Assembly (NCBI RefSeq): GCF_016008875.1
Contig: NZ_JADTQG010000016.1
Location: forward strand, 62,001 to 126,000
Reading direction: 5' to 3'
From: Ectopseudomonas mendocina
GTDB lineage: Bacteria; Pseudomonadota; Gammaproteobacteria; Pseudomonadales; Pseudomonadaceae
DNA: 64,000 bases
Shown: positions 12,155 to 19,662 of the stretch, piece after piece
Layout of the letters: each line of letters opens with the position of its first letter
Numbering within the stretch: position 1 is the first letter of the stretch
Program-made: the position numbers and the translations under genes
The notes under the pieces: generated by a model
The model's input: the letters and a program-made list of their open reading frames with translations, nothing else
What the model was told of the DNA's origin: nothing
The model's database searches: none

Positions 12155-12595
12155 TCAGGGTTTGCGCGGCGGCAACAGGCGCGGTAGTCGGGCTTCCAGG
12201 CGACGTTTGAGTTCGGCCTCGATCTGCGGCACGAAGTCGTCGATCACGTCCTGCAGAATCAGTTGCGCGGCTGCGCGCAGCTCGCCATTGAGGTGCTGCA
12301 GCTCGCGGGCGCTGTCGTGCAGGCGCGGCTCGATGCGTTCGCGCAATGGGCTCGCGGCCGGAGGCTCTGCAGATGCTGGCGCCGGCGCGCTCGGCTTGGG
12401 CGCCGGCGCGGCGTGGAAGGGCGGCGGTGGGCCGGGCGGCGCGCTGACGATATCGGACAGCACCGGGATGCTGTCCGGATCGAGTGAGTCGATCAGCAGC
12501 GGTGGCTCGGATCTGTCGTCACCCAGCAGCTCGCGAATCGACTCCAGGTCGTGCAGCAGTTGAGCAGGTTTTTGCGGAGGCTTGGGCGTGTCCAT
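12155..12595 (-). CDS. Conserved small protein between holC and valS (PA3833-like)
   Basis: 146 residues, no recognised domain. It begins MDTPKPPQKPAQLLHDLESI, continues with an acidic stretch (SLDPDSIPVLSD), a Pro/Ala-rich linker, and a C-terminal amphipathic region (LQDVIDDFVPQIEAELKRRLE) ending in basic LPPRKP. Proteins of this type occupy the same place in other Pseudomonas genomes. A link to DNA polymerase III or to ValRS is suggested by position only. Confidence 0.8.
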   Translation of the reverse strand: MDTPKPPQKPAQLLHDLESIRELLGDDRSEPPLLIDSLDPDSIPVLSDIVSAPPGPPPPFHAAPAPKPSAPAPASAEPPAASPLRERIEPRLHDSARELQHLNGELRAAAQLILQDVIDDFVPQIEAELKRRLEARLPRLLPPRKP

Positions 12596-12656
12596 GGCGG
12601 TCGGTGCGGCGGGCTAAAAGGGCAGAAGTAGCCTGAATTGTGAGCGCCGACGGCCA

Positions 12657-13076
12657 CTAAAGTTCGACGCGCTGCGGATCATACCCGCGCTGGCGGTAGG
12701 TGCGGAAATTCTCGCGACAGGCGCTGAGCAATTCGGGTTGCTGGTTGACGATCTCGATGATGCGGGAAAAGCGCTCGACGTGCGGCGACAGGCTGCTGCC
12801 GAGGTTGATCAGCACGCCCTGGTCGGCGCTCGGCACTTCATCGATACCCAGCACCACGGGCGACAGCGGCGCGTCCTGATGCAGGTCGTGGGGTACGAAG
12901 CGTTCGGCCTTGAAGCTCCACAGCAGCTCGTTGAGCTCAGCGCATTGCGCCTCGTCGCTACCTCGGACGAACACCGGCAGGCCAGCGCCCCATGCCTTGA
13001 GCGCCAACTGGCAGGCAGCACGCAGGCGGCCCTCGGCGTCGCTGGAGGATAGAACGTAGAACTCGATTCTGGGCAT
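12657..13076 (-). CDS. holC: DNA polymerase III subunit chi
   Basis: 139 residues from the ATG at 13076 (MPRIEFYVLSSSDAEGRL). The frame is open further upstream, but that part lies by a REP element and would add a non-conserved tail. Chi links the clamp loader (through psi) to single-strand-binding protein during replication. Typical features are the alpha/beta fold with the core ACQLALKAWGAGLPVFVRGSD and the later SFVPHDL-type segment, here RFVPHDLHQDAPLSPVVLG. It lies between pepA and the small conserved gene, as in P. aeruginosa. Confidence 0.92.
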   Translation of the reverse strand: MPRIEFYVLSSSDAEGRLRAACQLALKAWGAGLPVFVRGSDEAQCAELNELLWSFKAERFVPHDLHQDAPLSPVVLGIDEVPSADQGVLINLGSSLSPHVERFSRIIEIVNQQPELLSACRENFRTYRQRGYDPQRVEL

Positions 13077-13120
13077 CAGGGGCTTCGACGATAAAAAGCG
13101 AATGGCGGTGAAGTGCATTG

Positions 13121-13181
13121 TGTGGGAGCGGATTTATCCGCGAAAACTCGCGATGAATCGCGAATAAATTCGCTCCTACAG
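13121..13181. repeat. REP-like inverted repeat
   Basis: TGTGGGAGCGGATTTATCCG is partnered by an inverted CGAATAAATTCGCTCCTACA. The unit lies between the end of pepA and the start of holC and belongs to the same REP family as at 3588. Confidence 0.75.
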
Positions 13182-13201
13182 GACGTGGCCGGGCTGCGGC
13201 G

Positions 13202-14689
13202 TCAGGCCTTGGCGCGGTCCAGCAGATACTGGGTCAGCATTGGTACCGGACGACCGGTGCCGCCCTTGTCCTTGCCGCCACTGATCCAGGCGGTGCCGGC
13301 GATGTCCAGGTGCGCCCAGTGGAAATTCTTGGCGAAGCGCGACAGGAAGCAGCCGGCGGTGATGGTGCCGGCCTTCGGCCCGCCGATGTTGGCGATGTCG
13401 GCGAAGGGGCTGTCCAACTGCTCCTGATATTCGTCATGCAACGGCAGCTGCCAGGCGCGGTCGTCGGCGGTCTCGCCGGCCTTGAGGATCTGCTTGATCA
13501 GCGTGTCGTTGTTGCCCATCAGGCCGGAGACGTTGCTGCCCAGGGCGACGATGCAGGCACCGGTGAGGGTGGCCACGTCGATCACTGCCTGCGGCTTGAA
13601 GCGCTCGGCGTAGGTCAGCGTATCGCACAGCACCAGACGGCCCTCGGCGTCGGTGTTGAGTATCTCCACGGTCTGCCCACTCATGGTGGTGACGATGTCG
13701 CCAGGGCGAGTAGCGCGGCCGCTGGGCATGTTCTCGGCGCAGGCCAGCAGGCACACCAGGTTGATCGGCAGTTGCAGCTCGAGCACGGCCTTGAGGGTGC
13801 CGAACACGCTGGCGGCGCCGCACATGTCGTACTTCATCTCGTCCATGCCGGCGGCAGGTTTGATGCTGATACCGCCGGTGTCGAAGGTGATGCCCTTGCC
13901 GACCAGGGCGAAGGGCTTCTCGTCCTTCTTGCCGCCCTGATAGTGCATGACGATCATCCGCGGCGGCTGCTCGCTGCCCTGGGCCACGGCGAGGAAGGCA
14001 CCGGCGCCGAGCTCCTTGAGCTTCTTCTCGTCGAGGATTTCGACCTTGAGGTTCTTGTGCACCTTGCCCAGAGCCTTGGCCTCTTCGGCCAGGTAGCTGG
14101 GGTGGCAGAGGTTCGGCGGCAGGTTGCCCAAGTCTTTGGTGAAGGCGACGCCGGTGGCGATGGCGCGGGCATGCTGCAGGGCGCGTTCGGCGTCGGCCTG
14201 TTGGGCCTTGTCGACGACCAGGGTGATCTTCTTGAGCGCACGCGGCTCGGCCTTTTGGCTCTTGAACTGCTCGAACAGGTAGGTGCCGTCGGCCAGGGTC
14301 TCGACGATCAGGCGGGTCTTGCCGTAAGTATCACGGCCTTTGACCTTGAGCTCGCCAAGGGCGAGCAGCGCGTCGCTGCCGCCCAGGCCCTTGAGCACGC
14401 CATGCACGCCTGCAACCAACTTGCGCAGTTGGCGGTCGGATAGATCGCCCTTGCCGCAGCCCACCAGCAGCACGCGTTCGGCCTTGAGTCCCGGCAGGCT
14501 GTGCAGCAGCAGGGTCTGGCCCGGCTTGCCGGCGATATCGCCACGCTTGAGCACGGCGGAGAGGGCGCCGTTGCTGGCCTGGTCGACGGCCTTGGCGGCG
14601 TCACCAAGCTTGCGGCCTTCGCCGATGGTGACCACCAGGGTCGCGGTTTTCAGGGTTTCCGCACGGGTACTTTTGACGAGGAATTCCAT
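13202..14689 (-). CDS. pepA: Leucyl aminopeptidase (M17 family)
   Basis: 495 residues from the ATG at 14689 (MEFLVKSTRAETLKTATLVV). PepA is a hexameric two-metal cytosolic aminopeptidase that also acts as a DNA-binding accessory protein in some hosts. The C-terminal catalytic domain shows VGKGITFDTGGISIKP (metal Asp and Lys), YDMCGAASVFGTL, the signature NTDAEGRLVLCDTLTYAE (about residue 345) and the end ISGGKDKGGTGRPVP. It diverges from lptF across a 143-bp gap and is followed by holC, a common Pseudomonas arrangement. Confidence 0.96.
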   Translation of the reverse strand: MEFLVKSTRAETLKTATLVVTIGEGRKLGDAAKAVDQASNGALSAVLKRGDIAGKPGQTLLLHSLPGLKAERVLLVGCGKGDLSDRQLRKLVAGVHGVLKGLGGSDALLALGELKVKGRDTYGKTRLIVETLADGTYLFEQFKSQKAEPRALKKITLVVDKAQQADAERALQHARAIATGVAFTKDLGNLPPNLCHPSYLAEEAKALGKVHKNLKVEILDEKKLKELGAGAFLAVAQGSEQPPRMIVMHYQGGKKDEKPFALVGKGITFDTGGISIKPAAGMDEMKYDMCGAASVFGTLKAVLELQLPINLVCLLACAENMPSGRATRPGDIVTTMSGQTVEILNTDAEGRLVLCDTLTYAERFKPQAVIDVATLTGACIVALGSNVSGLMGNNDTLIKQILKAGETADDRAWQLPLHDEYQEQLDSPFADIANIGGPKAGTITAGCFLSRFAKNFHWAHLDIAGTAWISGGKDKGGTGRPVPMLTQYLLDRAKA

Positions 14690-14832
14690 AGTGAGCTGTC
14701 CCCAAGACAAAGAGTCGGGTTTGACGGATAATGGCCGCCATTTTTCGAGGGTCCACCCTGCGGTGGGCCGGCAAGTAGGTGCGGCTAGTTTGAGCGTTCG
14801 CGCCTGAGCCTGACAACCCTGGAGCGTCCGGT

Positions 14833-15957
14833 TTGATCGTCTTCCGTTATCTGTCCCGCGAAGTGCTGGTGACCCTCAGTGCGGTGAGTGCCGTACTGCT
14901 GGTGATCATCATGAGCGGTCGTTTCATCAAGTATCTGGCCCAGGCGGCGCAGGGCGTACTCGACCCGGGCGTGCTGTTTCTGATCATGGGCTACCGGATT
15001 CCCGGCTTCCTGCAACTGATCCTGCCGCTGGGGCTGTTCCTCGGTTTCCTGCTGGCCTACGGCCGTCTGTACCTGGACAGCGAGATGACCGTGCTGTCGG
15101 CCACCGGCGTCAGTCAGCAGCGCCTGACCGCCTACAGCATGGCGCCAGCGCTGATCGTCGCGCTGCTGGTTGGCTGGCTGAGCCTGGGCCTGGCGCCGCA
15201 GGGCGTGGCCAGCGTGGCGCGCATCCTCAACGAGCAGGATGCCCTGACCGAACTCGATACCCTGGTGCCGGGGCGCTTCCAGTCGCTACGTGATGGCTCG
15301 CGAGTGACCTATTCGCAGGAGTTGTCGGCCGATCGCAGCGAGCTGCGTGGCGTGTTCATGTCGGAAAAGCGCTTCTCCACCGATGGCCGTTCCGAGCGTG
15401 GCATCACTGTGCTGGTGGCCGAGAGCGGGCGCCAGGAAATCCAGGAAGATGGCAGTCGCTATCTGATCCTGGAAAACGGCTACCGCTATGACGGTGAGCC
15501 GGGCGAGGCGGATTATCGCGCCATCCAGTACGACACCTACGGTGTGCTGCTGCCCAAGCCGGAGGTCGCCATCGAAGCCAGCGAACGTGAGGCGACGCCG
15601 ACTCGTGAGCTGCTCGGCAGCAGCGACCCGCGCATGCAGGCCGAGCTGCAATGGCGCCTCTCGTTGCCGCTGCTGGTGTTCATCGTCACCTTGCTGGCCG
15701 TTCCGCTGTCGAAGGTCAACCCGCGTCAGGGCCGCTTCCTCAAGCTGTTGCCGGCAATCTTCCTTTATATGGCGTACCTGGGCCTTCTGATCGCTGCGCG
15801 TGGCGCGCTGGACAAGGGCCGGCTGCCTGCGGCCCTGGGCCTGTGGTGGGTGCATGGCGTCTTCCTCGCCATCGGCCTGGCGCTGCTGTACTGGGAACGT
15901 CTGAGTCTGTGGTGGGCCAGCCGCCGTGCGCCGGCGTCGGAGGTGGCTCATGGCTAA
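14833..15957 (+). CDS. lptF: LPS export ABC transporter permease LptF
   Basis: 374 residues from a TTG at 14833, chosen because GGAG sits eight bases upstream and the protein then reads MIVFRYLSREVLVTLSAV as in relatives. LptF pairs with LptG as the inner-membrane half of LptB2FG, which extracts lipopolysaccharide and passes it to the periplasmic bridge. Three N-terminal membrane segments, a periplasmic beta-jellyroll (roughly residues 130-260) and three C-terminal segments fit the family. Its stop overlaps lptG by eight bases, so the two are translationally coupled. Confidence 0.95.
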   Translation: MIVFRYLSREVLVTLSAVSAVLLVIIMSGRFIKYLAQAAQGVLDPGVLFLIMGYRIPGFLQLILPLGLFLGFLLAYGRLYLDSEMTVLSATGVSQQRLTAYSMAPALIVALLVGWLSLGLAPQGVASVARILNEQDALTELDTLVPGRFQSLRDGSRVTYSQELSADRSELRGVFMSEKRFSTDGRSERGITVLVAESGRQEIQEDGSRYLILENGYRYDGEPGEADYRAIQYDTYGVLLPKPEVAIEASEREATPTRELLGSSDPRMQAELQWRLSLPLLVFIVTLLAVPLSKVNPRQGRFLKLLPAIFLYMAYLGLLIAARGALDKGRLPAALGLWWVHGVFLAIGLALLYWERLSLWWASRRAPASEVAHG

Positions 15958-17014
15958 GCTGGATCGCTACATCGGCGCTCAGGTGTTCTTCGCCATTCTG
16001 GCGGTGCTGGGCGTCATCCTCGGCCTAGCGTTGCTGTTCGCCTTCATCGATGAGCTGGGCGACCTGAACAAGGGCGACTACGGCCTCGGCCAGGCGCTCT
16101 GGTATGTATTGTTGACCGCGCCGCGCCGGGCCTACGAGATGTTGCCGATGGCCGCGCTGATCGGCTGCCTGATCGGTCTCGGCACGCTGGCCAGCAACAG
16201 CGAGCTGACCATCATGCGCGCTGCTGGCGTGTCCATCGGGCGTATCGTCTGGGCGGTGATGAAGCCCATGCTGGTGCTGATGCTCGCCGGCATTCTGATC
16301 GGCGAGTACGTTGCGCCGCTGACCGAGAACCAGGCCCAGGCCGACCGTGCGCTGGCGCAGGGTGGTGGTGCGGCGCAGAGCTCCAAGCGCGGCATGTGGC
16401 ATCGTCAGGGCCAGGAATACGTGCACATCAACGCCGTGCAACCGGGCGGTGTTCTGCTCGGGGTCACGCGCTACCGTTTCGACGGCGAGCGTCGCCTGCT
16501 TTCGGCCAGCTTCGCTCGCCGTGCCGAGTACCGTGACAACCACTGGATGCTGAGCAACGTGCAGACCACCCTGCTGCATGAAGACCGTTCCGAGGTGGTC
16601 AATCAGCGCGAAGAGCGCTGGGACATCGAACTCAACCCGGAGCTGCTCGGCACCGTGGTGATGGAGCCCGAGTCGCTCTCGGTGACCGGGCTGTGGCAGT
16701 ACATCCACTACCTGGGCGAGCAGGGGCTGAACAATGCCCGTTATTGGCTGGCGTTCTGGACCAAGGTATTGCAGCCGCTGGTGACTGGCGCTCTGGTGCT
16801 GATGGCGATTTCCTTCATCTTCGGCCCGCTGCGTTCGGTGACTCTGGGGCAGCGCGTCTTCACCGGCGTGCTGGTCGGCTTCATCTTCCGCATCGCTCAG
16901 GACCTGCTGGGGCCGTCGAGCCTGGTGTTCGGTTTCTCGCCGCTACTGGCGGTGCTGGTGCCGGCTGGCATCTGCGCGCTGGCCGGTCTCTGGCTGCTAC
17001 GCCGCGCCGGCTGA
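15950..17014 (+). CDS. lptG: LPS export ABC transporter permease LptG
   Basis: 354 residues from the ATG at 15950 (MAKLDRYIGAQVFFAILAVL). It has the same plan as LptF: membrane segments at both ends around a periplasmic domain. The motifs LPMAALIGCLIGLGTLASNSE and MRAAGVSIGRI lie in the coupling region that contacts LptB. It overlaps lptF and is closed by a strong terminator at 17031, so the lptFG pair is a complete operon. Confidence 0.95.
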   Translation: MAKLDRYIGAQVFFAILAVLGVILGLALLFAFIDELGDLNKGDYGLGQALWYVLLTAPRRAYEMLPMAALIGCLIGLGTLASNSELTIMRAAGVSIGRIVWAVMKPMLVLMLAGILIGEYVAPLTENQAQADRALAQGGGAAQSSKRGMWHRQGQEYVHINAVQPGGVLLGVTRYRFDGERRLLSASFARRAEYRDNHWMLSNVQTTLLHEDRSEVVNQREERWDIELNPELLGTVVMEPESLSVTGLWQYIHYLGEQGLNNARYWLAFWTKVLQPLVTGALVLMAISFIFGPLRSVTLGQRVFTGVLVGFIFRIAQDLLGPSSLVFGFSPLLAVLVPAGICALAGLWLLRRAG

Positions 17015-17030
17015 GTCGCTTGCGGGCATG

Positions 17031-17060
17031 AAAAAGCCGGTTCAGTGAACCGGCTTTTTC
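17031..17060. terminator. Bidirectional terminator between lptG and the RDD gene
   Basis: AAAAAGCCGGTTCA-GTGAACCGGCTTTTT is a perfect hairpin with A/T runs on both sides, so it can serve lptG and the converging RDD gene. Confidence 0.9.
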
Positions 17061-17073
17061 GTATCTGCTCGGG

Positions 17074-17571
17074 CTACTTCTTGTGAATGTTCTTGGGCAG
17101 CTGAACCACGCGGCTGTCCGAATATATGTCGTGCCAGGTGCGGCCCTGCTTGTCCCACAGCAGCCAGAGAAAACCCAGGCCGGCGAACAGCCAGGAACCG
17201 ATGGCGACCACGAAACGCAGCAAGGCCTGCCACAGGTCAATGGCGCTGCCGTCGGCGTTCTGAATGCGCAATCCCCAGGCCTGCATGCCCAGCGTCTGGC
17301 CGTTATGCGTCCAGAACTTGGCGAAGAAGGCGAACAGCGACAACAGTACCAGGCTGGCGAGAAGCGGGTCGTTGTCCAGGGCGCCGGCTTCGGCCATCGC
17401 CATCAGTGCATCGCCACCATGAATCAGGCGCAGGATGCCCTGTTGGTAGATCAGGGTGACCACCATGATCAGCGCCACGCAGAGCAAAAAATCGTAGAAG
17501 AGGGCCGCCAGGCGACGAATCAGCCCGGCAGTGGGAAAGTCTCCCTGCGGGCGTAGCTGGTGTTTCGGCAT
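17074..17571 (-). CDS. RDD family inner-membrane protein
   Basis: 165 residues beginning MPKHQLRPQGDFPTAGLIRR. The RDD signature is present as AGLIRRLAALFYDFLL (the R and D of the family). Three membrane segments follow, with the conserved HNGQTLGMQAWGLRI between the second and third. Function is unknown; some members act as Na+/H+ antiporters, others are uncharacterised. It ends at the shared terminator with lptG and begins about 190 bp from the cold-shock gene. Confidence 0.85.
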   Translation of the reverse strand: MPKHQLRPQGDFPTAGLIRRLAALFYDFLLCVALIMVVTLIYQQGILRLIHGGDALMAMAEAGALDNDPLLASLVLLSLFAFFAKFWTHNGQTLGMQAWGLRIQNADGSAIDLWQALLRFVVAIGSWLFAGLGFLWLLWDKQGRTWHDIYSDSRVVQLPKNIHKK

Positions 17572-17629
17572 GATGGGCTCGCTGTGACGAAAGTGCGCGC
17601 CATTCTAACCGCGACTTTTCCCCAGGCAT

Positions 17630-17661
17630 AAAAAAACCCCTGATCGAGATCAGGGGTTCTT
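17630..17661 (-). terminator. Rho-independent terminator of the cold-shock gene
   Basis: On the minus strand, AACCCCTGATC-TC-GATCAGGGGTTTTTTT lies 15 bp past the cold-shock stop codon: a long stem with a T run. Confidence 0.9.
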
Positions 17662-17675
17662 CAAAGCAGCGGCAA

Positions 17676-17888
17676 TCAGCCCAGGATCTGAACCTGGTCG
17701 GCCTGCATGCCTTTTTGACCTTGCACAGCTACGAAGCTGACTTTCTGGCCTTCTTTCAGGCTCTTGAAGCCGTTACCTTCGATCGCGCGGAAGTGCACGA
17801 ACAGATCCGGACCGCTTTCGGGAGTGATAAAACCAAAACCTTTCTCGTCGTTAAACCACTTGACGGTACCGTTCTGACGATTCGACAT
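17676..17888 (-). CDS. Cold-shock domain protein (CspA family)
   Basis: 70 residues from the ATG at 17888 (MSNRQNGTVKWFNDEKGFGF); the frame runs on upstream, but only this part is conserved. It is a single five-stranded OB-fold with both RNA-binding motifs, KGFGFI and LFVHF. Such proteins bind single-stranded RNA and DNA and act as RNA chaperones or antiterminators. AAGGAAAAAGAC upstream supplies the ribosome site. It is the last backbone gene before the integrated element. Confidence 0.95.
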   Translation of the reverse strand: MSNRQNGTVKWFNDEKGFGFITPESGPDLFVHFRAIEGNGFKSLKEGQKVSFVAVQGQKGMQADQVQILG

Positions 17889-18183
17889 GTCTTTTTCCTT
17901 GAAACTAAAGTTGATGACAGCCTCCGAGTATAGAGGGCTGAGACTGGTTGCAAGGAGTAATAGAAGTCGAGCGGGATGTAGCGGATCGAAGTGATCTGCT
18001 GCACCAGAGTCACGATTCACGGCGACCCATGCAAACAGTTCGATCACTCTACGCTAACTTTTGCGCAATTGCCAACCCCTGCCAGCAAGGTCGCCAGCCA
18101 GGTTTTACGGGGCCTGCCGAGGTGCCGGAAAAGTTTGGCGGTAACCGGCTTGCAACAATTGCCTCTATTGTTCACGCAGATAC

Positions 18184-18217
18184 GAAAAAGCCCGCAAGAC
18201 CAAGGTCTTGCGGGCTT
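18184..18217 (-). terminator. Stranded terminator, probably the original tRNA-Leu terminator
   Basis: A perfect 12-bp stem, GCCCGCAAGACC-AA-GGTCTTGCGGGC, is followed on the minus strand by CTTTTT. It lies just outside the left attachment site and faces leftward, in the same sense as tRNA-Leu at 31734. If the element were excised, it would sit about 10 bp downstream of the tRNA 3' end, so it is most simply the tRNA's native terminator, now 13.5 kb away. Confidence 0.75.
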
Positions 18218-18223
18218 CGAATC

Positions 18224-18242
18224 GTGGTGCCCGGGGGAGACT
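18224..18242. other. attL: duplicate of the tRNA-Leu 3' end
   Basis: GTGGTGCCCGGGGGAGACT matches 31733-31752 except for one missing C in the run of Cs (three here, four in the intact tRNA). The lost base would disturb the acceptor stem, which fits an unselected copy left outside the working gene. Similarity ends abruptly at AGACT on the inside and before GTGG on the outside. Confidence 0.85.
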
Positions 18243-18754
18243 AGAAGCTTTCGCTGCAGGCCCTGCGCTTGCTGGGTCACTGTAGTTCGGTCGCTCGGCC
18301 ATGCCCCTAAATCTGCCCCTAAAACGAAAAATGCCCCACAATTTAGGGTGAATATCCCGGTCGTTGTTCGGTGCAGTTATTCCTGTGCTGGTGCCCCGTT
18401 GATAAGTTCGAGTCTTGAAGTCAGATTCGAACCTGGGAACCGCGCTGTAACCACTTCAAATAGCGTTTACAGCTCTAGCTGCGGACCAGCTCTACAGCCG
18501 TACGAGCGCCGAAATCCCGCAACAGGAACAGATGATCGGCTCAAGGCGGCCGGCTGCATTGACGGCCAAGGAGCTCGGGCGTACAACGCAGGGGAGGTCG
18601 GTGATTGGGGGCTCACCTAGAGGGCGTTTCGGCGCGCCAGGCGCCTCACTTGAACTCCGGCCTTGGAGCCCCGGTATTGGCCGATGTCGATCTCTGATCA
18701 TCCGCTCGATGGTCATGTCGCGCGGAGAGACTGCCGGGGCTTCTTTTTGCCTGC
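18243..18754. other. 512-bp stretch without a convincing gene
   Basis: The first 90 bases carry putative integrase arm sites. The rest has no frame with a good ribosome site or family-like translation. Near its right end, AGCCCCGG (about 18670) can pair with CCGGGGCT (about 18738), which is followed on the plus strand by TCTTTTT, a possible rightward terminator with a loop of about 60 nt. A small plus-strand RNA ending there is conceivable but unsupported. Confidence 0.5.
18302..18322. other. Left pair of putative integrase arm sites
   Basis: TGCCCCTAA occurs at 18302-18310 and again at 18314-18322, a 12-bp period. The same pair, at the same spacing and with the same flanks (ATGCCCCTAA, then TGCCCCTAAAAC), is at 31602-31622 by the other junction. 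Matched direct repeats at both ends of an integrated element are what arm-type integrase sites look like. Confidence 0.7.
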
Positions 18755-19198
18755 CTACTTGCCTTCGCCCATCCTTACCAGAAGGCGCTCCAGCCGATTC
18801 ATCCTGGCGTTCAATTCTCCATTCGCCTGCGCAGCCTGATGACCAAGCTCAATTGAGGACGCCTGCATCATTACCCCTGCCTGTAGCTTGGCGAGCATGC
18901 GATCCTCGGCCGGCGTGAGAATCAGCACCTGATCGCCGATCTCCAGATTCACCGTGCCGTCCGGCAGCAATGACTTGCTCATGGGGCGAGCTGGCGGATG
19001 CTGGTCGGCCGGGACAAAGACGCCCTTGTTGACCCGGATGACCATCAGGTCATCGATAAGAGCCTTCAGCCGATCGTCGACGATGGCGAGTTTCAGCCCC
19101 GTGAGTTCGGCCAGCGTTTCGCGCGTGACGATTTGCTCTTGAGCATGCAGATCCTGAACAGCCTGCAGCACTACCCGTGTGGATGATCGACTAGGCAT
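18755..19198 (-). CDS. Element protein with winged-helix N-terminus and coiled-coil tail
   Basis: 147 residues beginning MPSRSSTRVVLQAVQDLHAQ. Residues about 5-60 look like a winged helix: EQIVTRETLAELTGLKLAIVDDR followed by a helix and the wing MVIRVNKGVFVP. A short beta segment LEIGDQVLILTPAEDRML follows, and the last 40 residues are heptad-like (NARMNRLERLLVRM). I do not recognise a named family. It is the last gene of the element, next to attL, downstream of the ribbon-helix-helix gene. Confidence 0.75.
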   Translation of the reverse strand: MPSRSSTRVVLQAVQDLHAQEQIVTRETLAELTGLKLAIVDDRLKALIDDLMVIRVNKGVFVPADQHPPARPMSKSLLPDGTVNLEIGDQVLILTPAEDRMLAKLQAGVMMQASSIELGHQAAQANGELNARMNRLERLLVRMGEGK

Positions 19199-19262
19199 GC
19201 TCTACCTCCCGAGCGGTGATCTGGCGTGGTGTCTAACCGAAGTTTTTTTAAACGGCCAGGAT

Positions 19263-19451
19263 GTTAGGTTTTGTTAGGTTCGCCATGTCGCCGGAGATGG
19301 CGTTTCTGTGCGTGGCACACTGCGTACCGGTGAGGTATGCATCGCTCCGCGCCTCAGGTTTTATCAGGTTCGCTTCCATCGATACCGGCCTGGATATTGC
19401 GCCCTGGGCACCAGTCCCTCGCGCGCACGCGCGTACTGTGCGCAAAACTCG
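19263..19451. repeat. Paired 10-bp direct-repeat boxes and a GC-rich palindrome (module X)
   Basis: Two boxes have the form nnnAGGTTTTnnnAGGTT: GTTAGGTTTTGTTAGGTT at 19263-19280 and CAGGTTTTATCAGGTT at 19355-19370. They are followed by a GC-rich segment containing GCGCGTACTG (19429-19438) and AAACTCGG just before the stop of the ribbon-helix-helix gene. The same layout recurs at 23988-24225. Half-sites 10 bp apart suit a protein that binds side by side on one face of the helix. Binding and function are inferred. Confidence 0.6.
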
Positions 19452-19453
19452 GC

Positions 19454-19648
19454 TCAGGCGCATTCCCGCTGCATCTTCTCCTCGATCGCCTGGCGCACGA
19501 ACTCCGAGCGATTGCCCTGGCCAGGGCGGCGCTCGCTGATGGCATCGACGAACTGATCCAGCTTCTCGATGGTGTGCTTTTCGATGCACACGATCATGCG
19601 GATCTTGGGGGTTCCACCGAAATTGCGGTTTACACGGGATGCGCTCAT
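19454..19648 (-). CDS. Ribbon-helix-helix DNA-binding protein
   Basis: 64 residues. After a basic tail (MSASRVNRNFGGTP) comes a beta strand KIRMIVCIEKHTIEKLDQFV and a second helix RSEFVRQAIEEKMQRE, the Arc/CopG-type ribbon-helix-helix pattern in which dimers insert a two-stranded ribbon into the major groove. It lies between the large ejection-type gene and the 147-residue gene. The tandem boxes downstream are plausible operators because such proteins often bind tandem half-sites; that match is inference. Confidence 0.8.
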   Translation of the reverse strand: MSASRVNRNFGGTPKIRMIVCIEKHTIEKLDQFVDAISERRPGQGNRSEFVRQAIEEKMQRECA

Positions 19649-19662
19649 ATCGATACCCTCGC

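Noticed and set aside
18410..18470. tRNA-like T-arm (GGTTCGAATC on the minus strand)
   Set aside because: Flanking bases do not form the T stem, and no acceptor or anticodon stem fits.
18492..18716. 74-codon minus-strand frame near attL
   Set aside because: No ribosome site and no family-like pattern.
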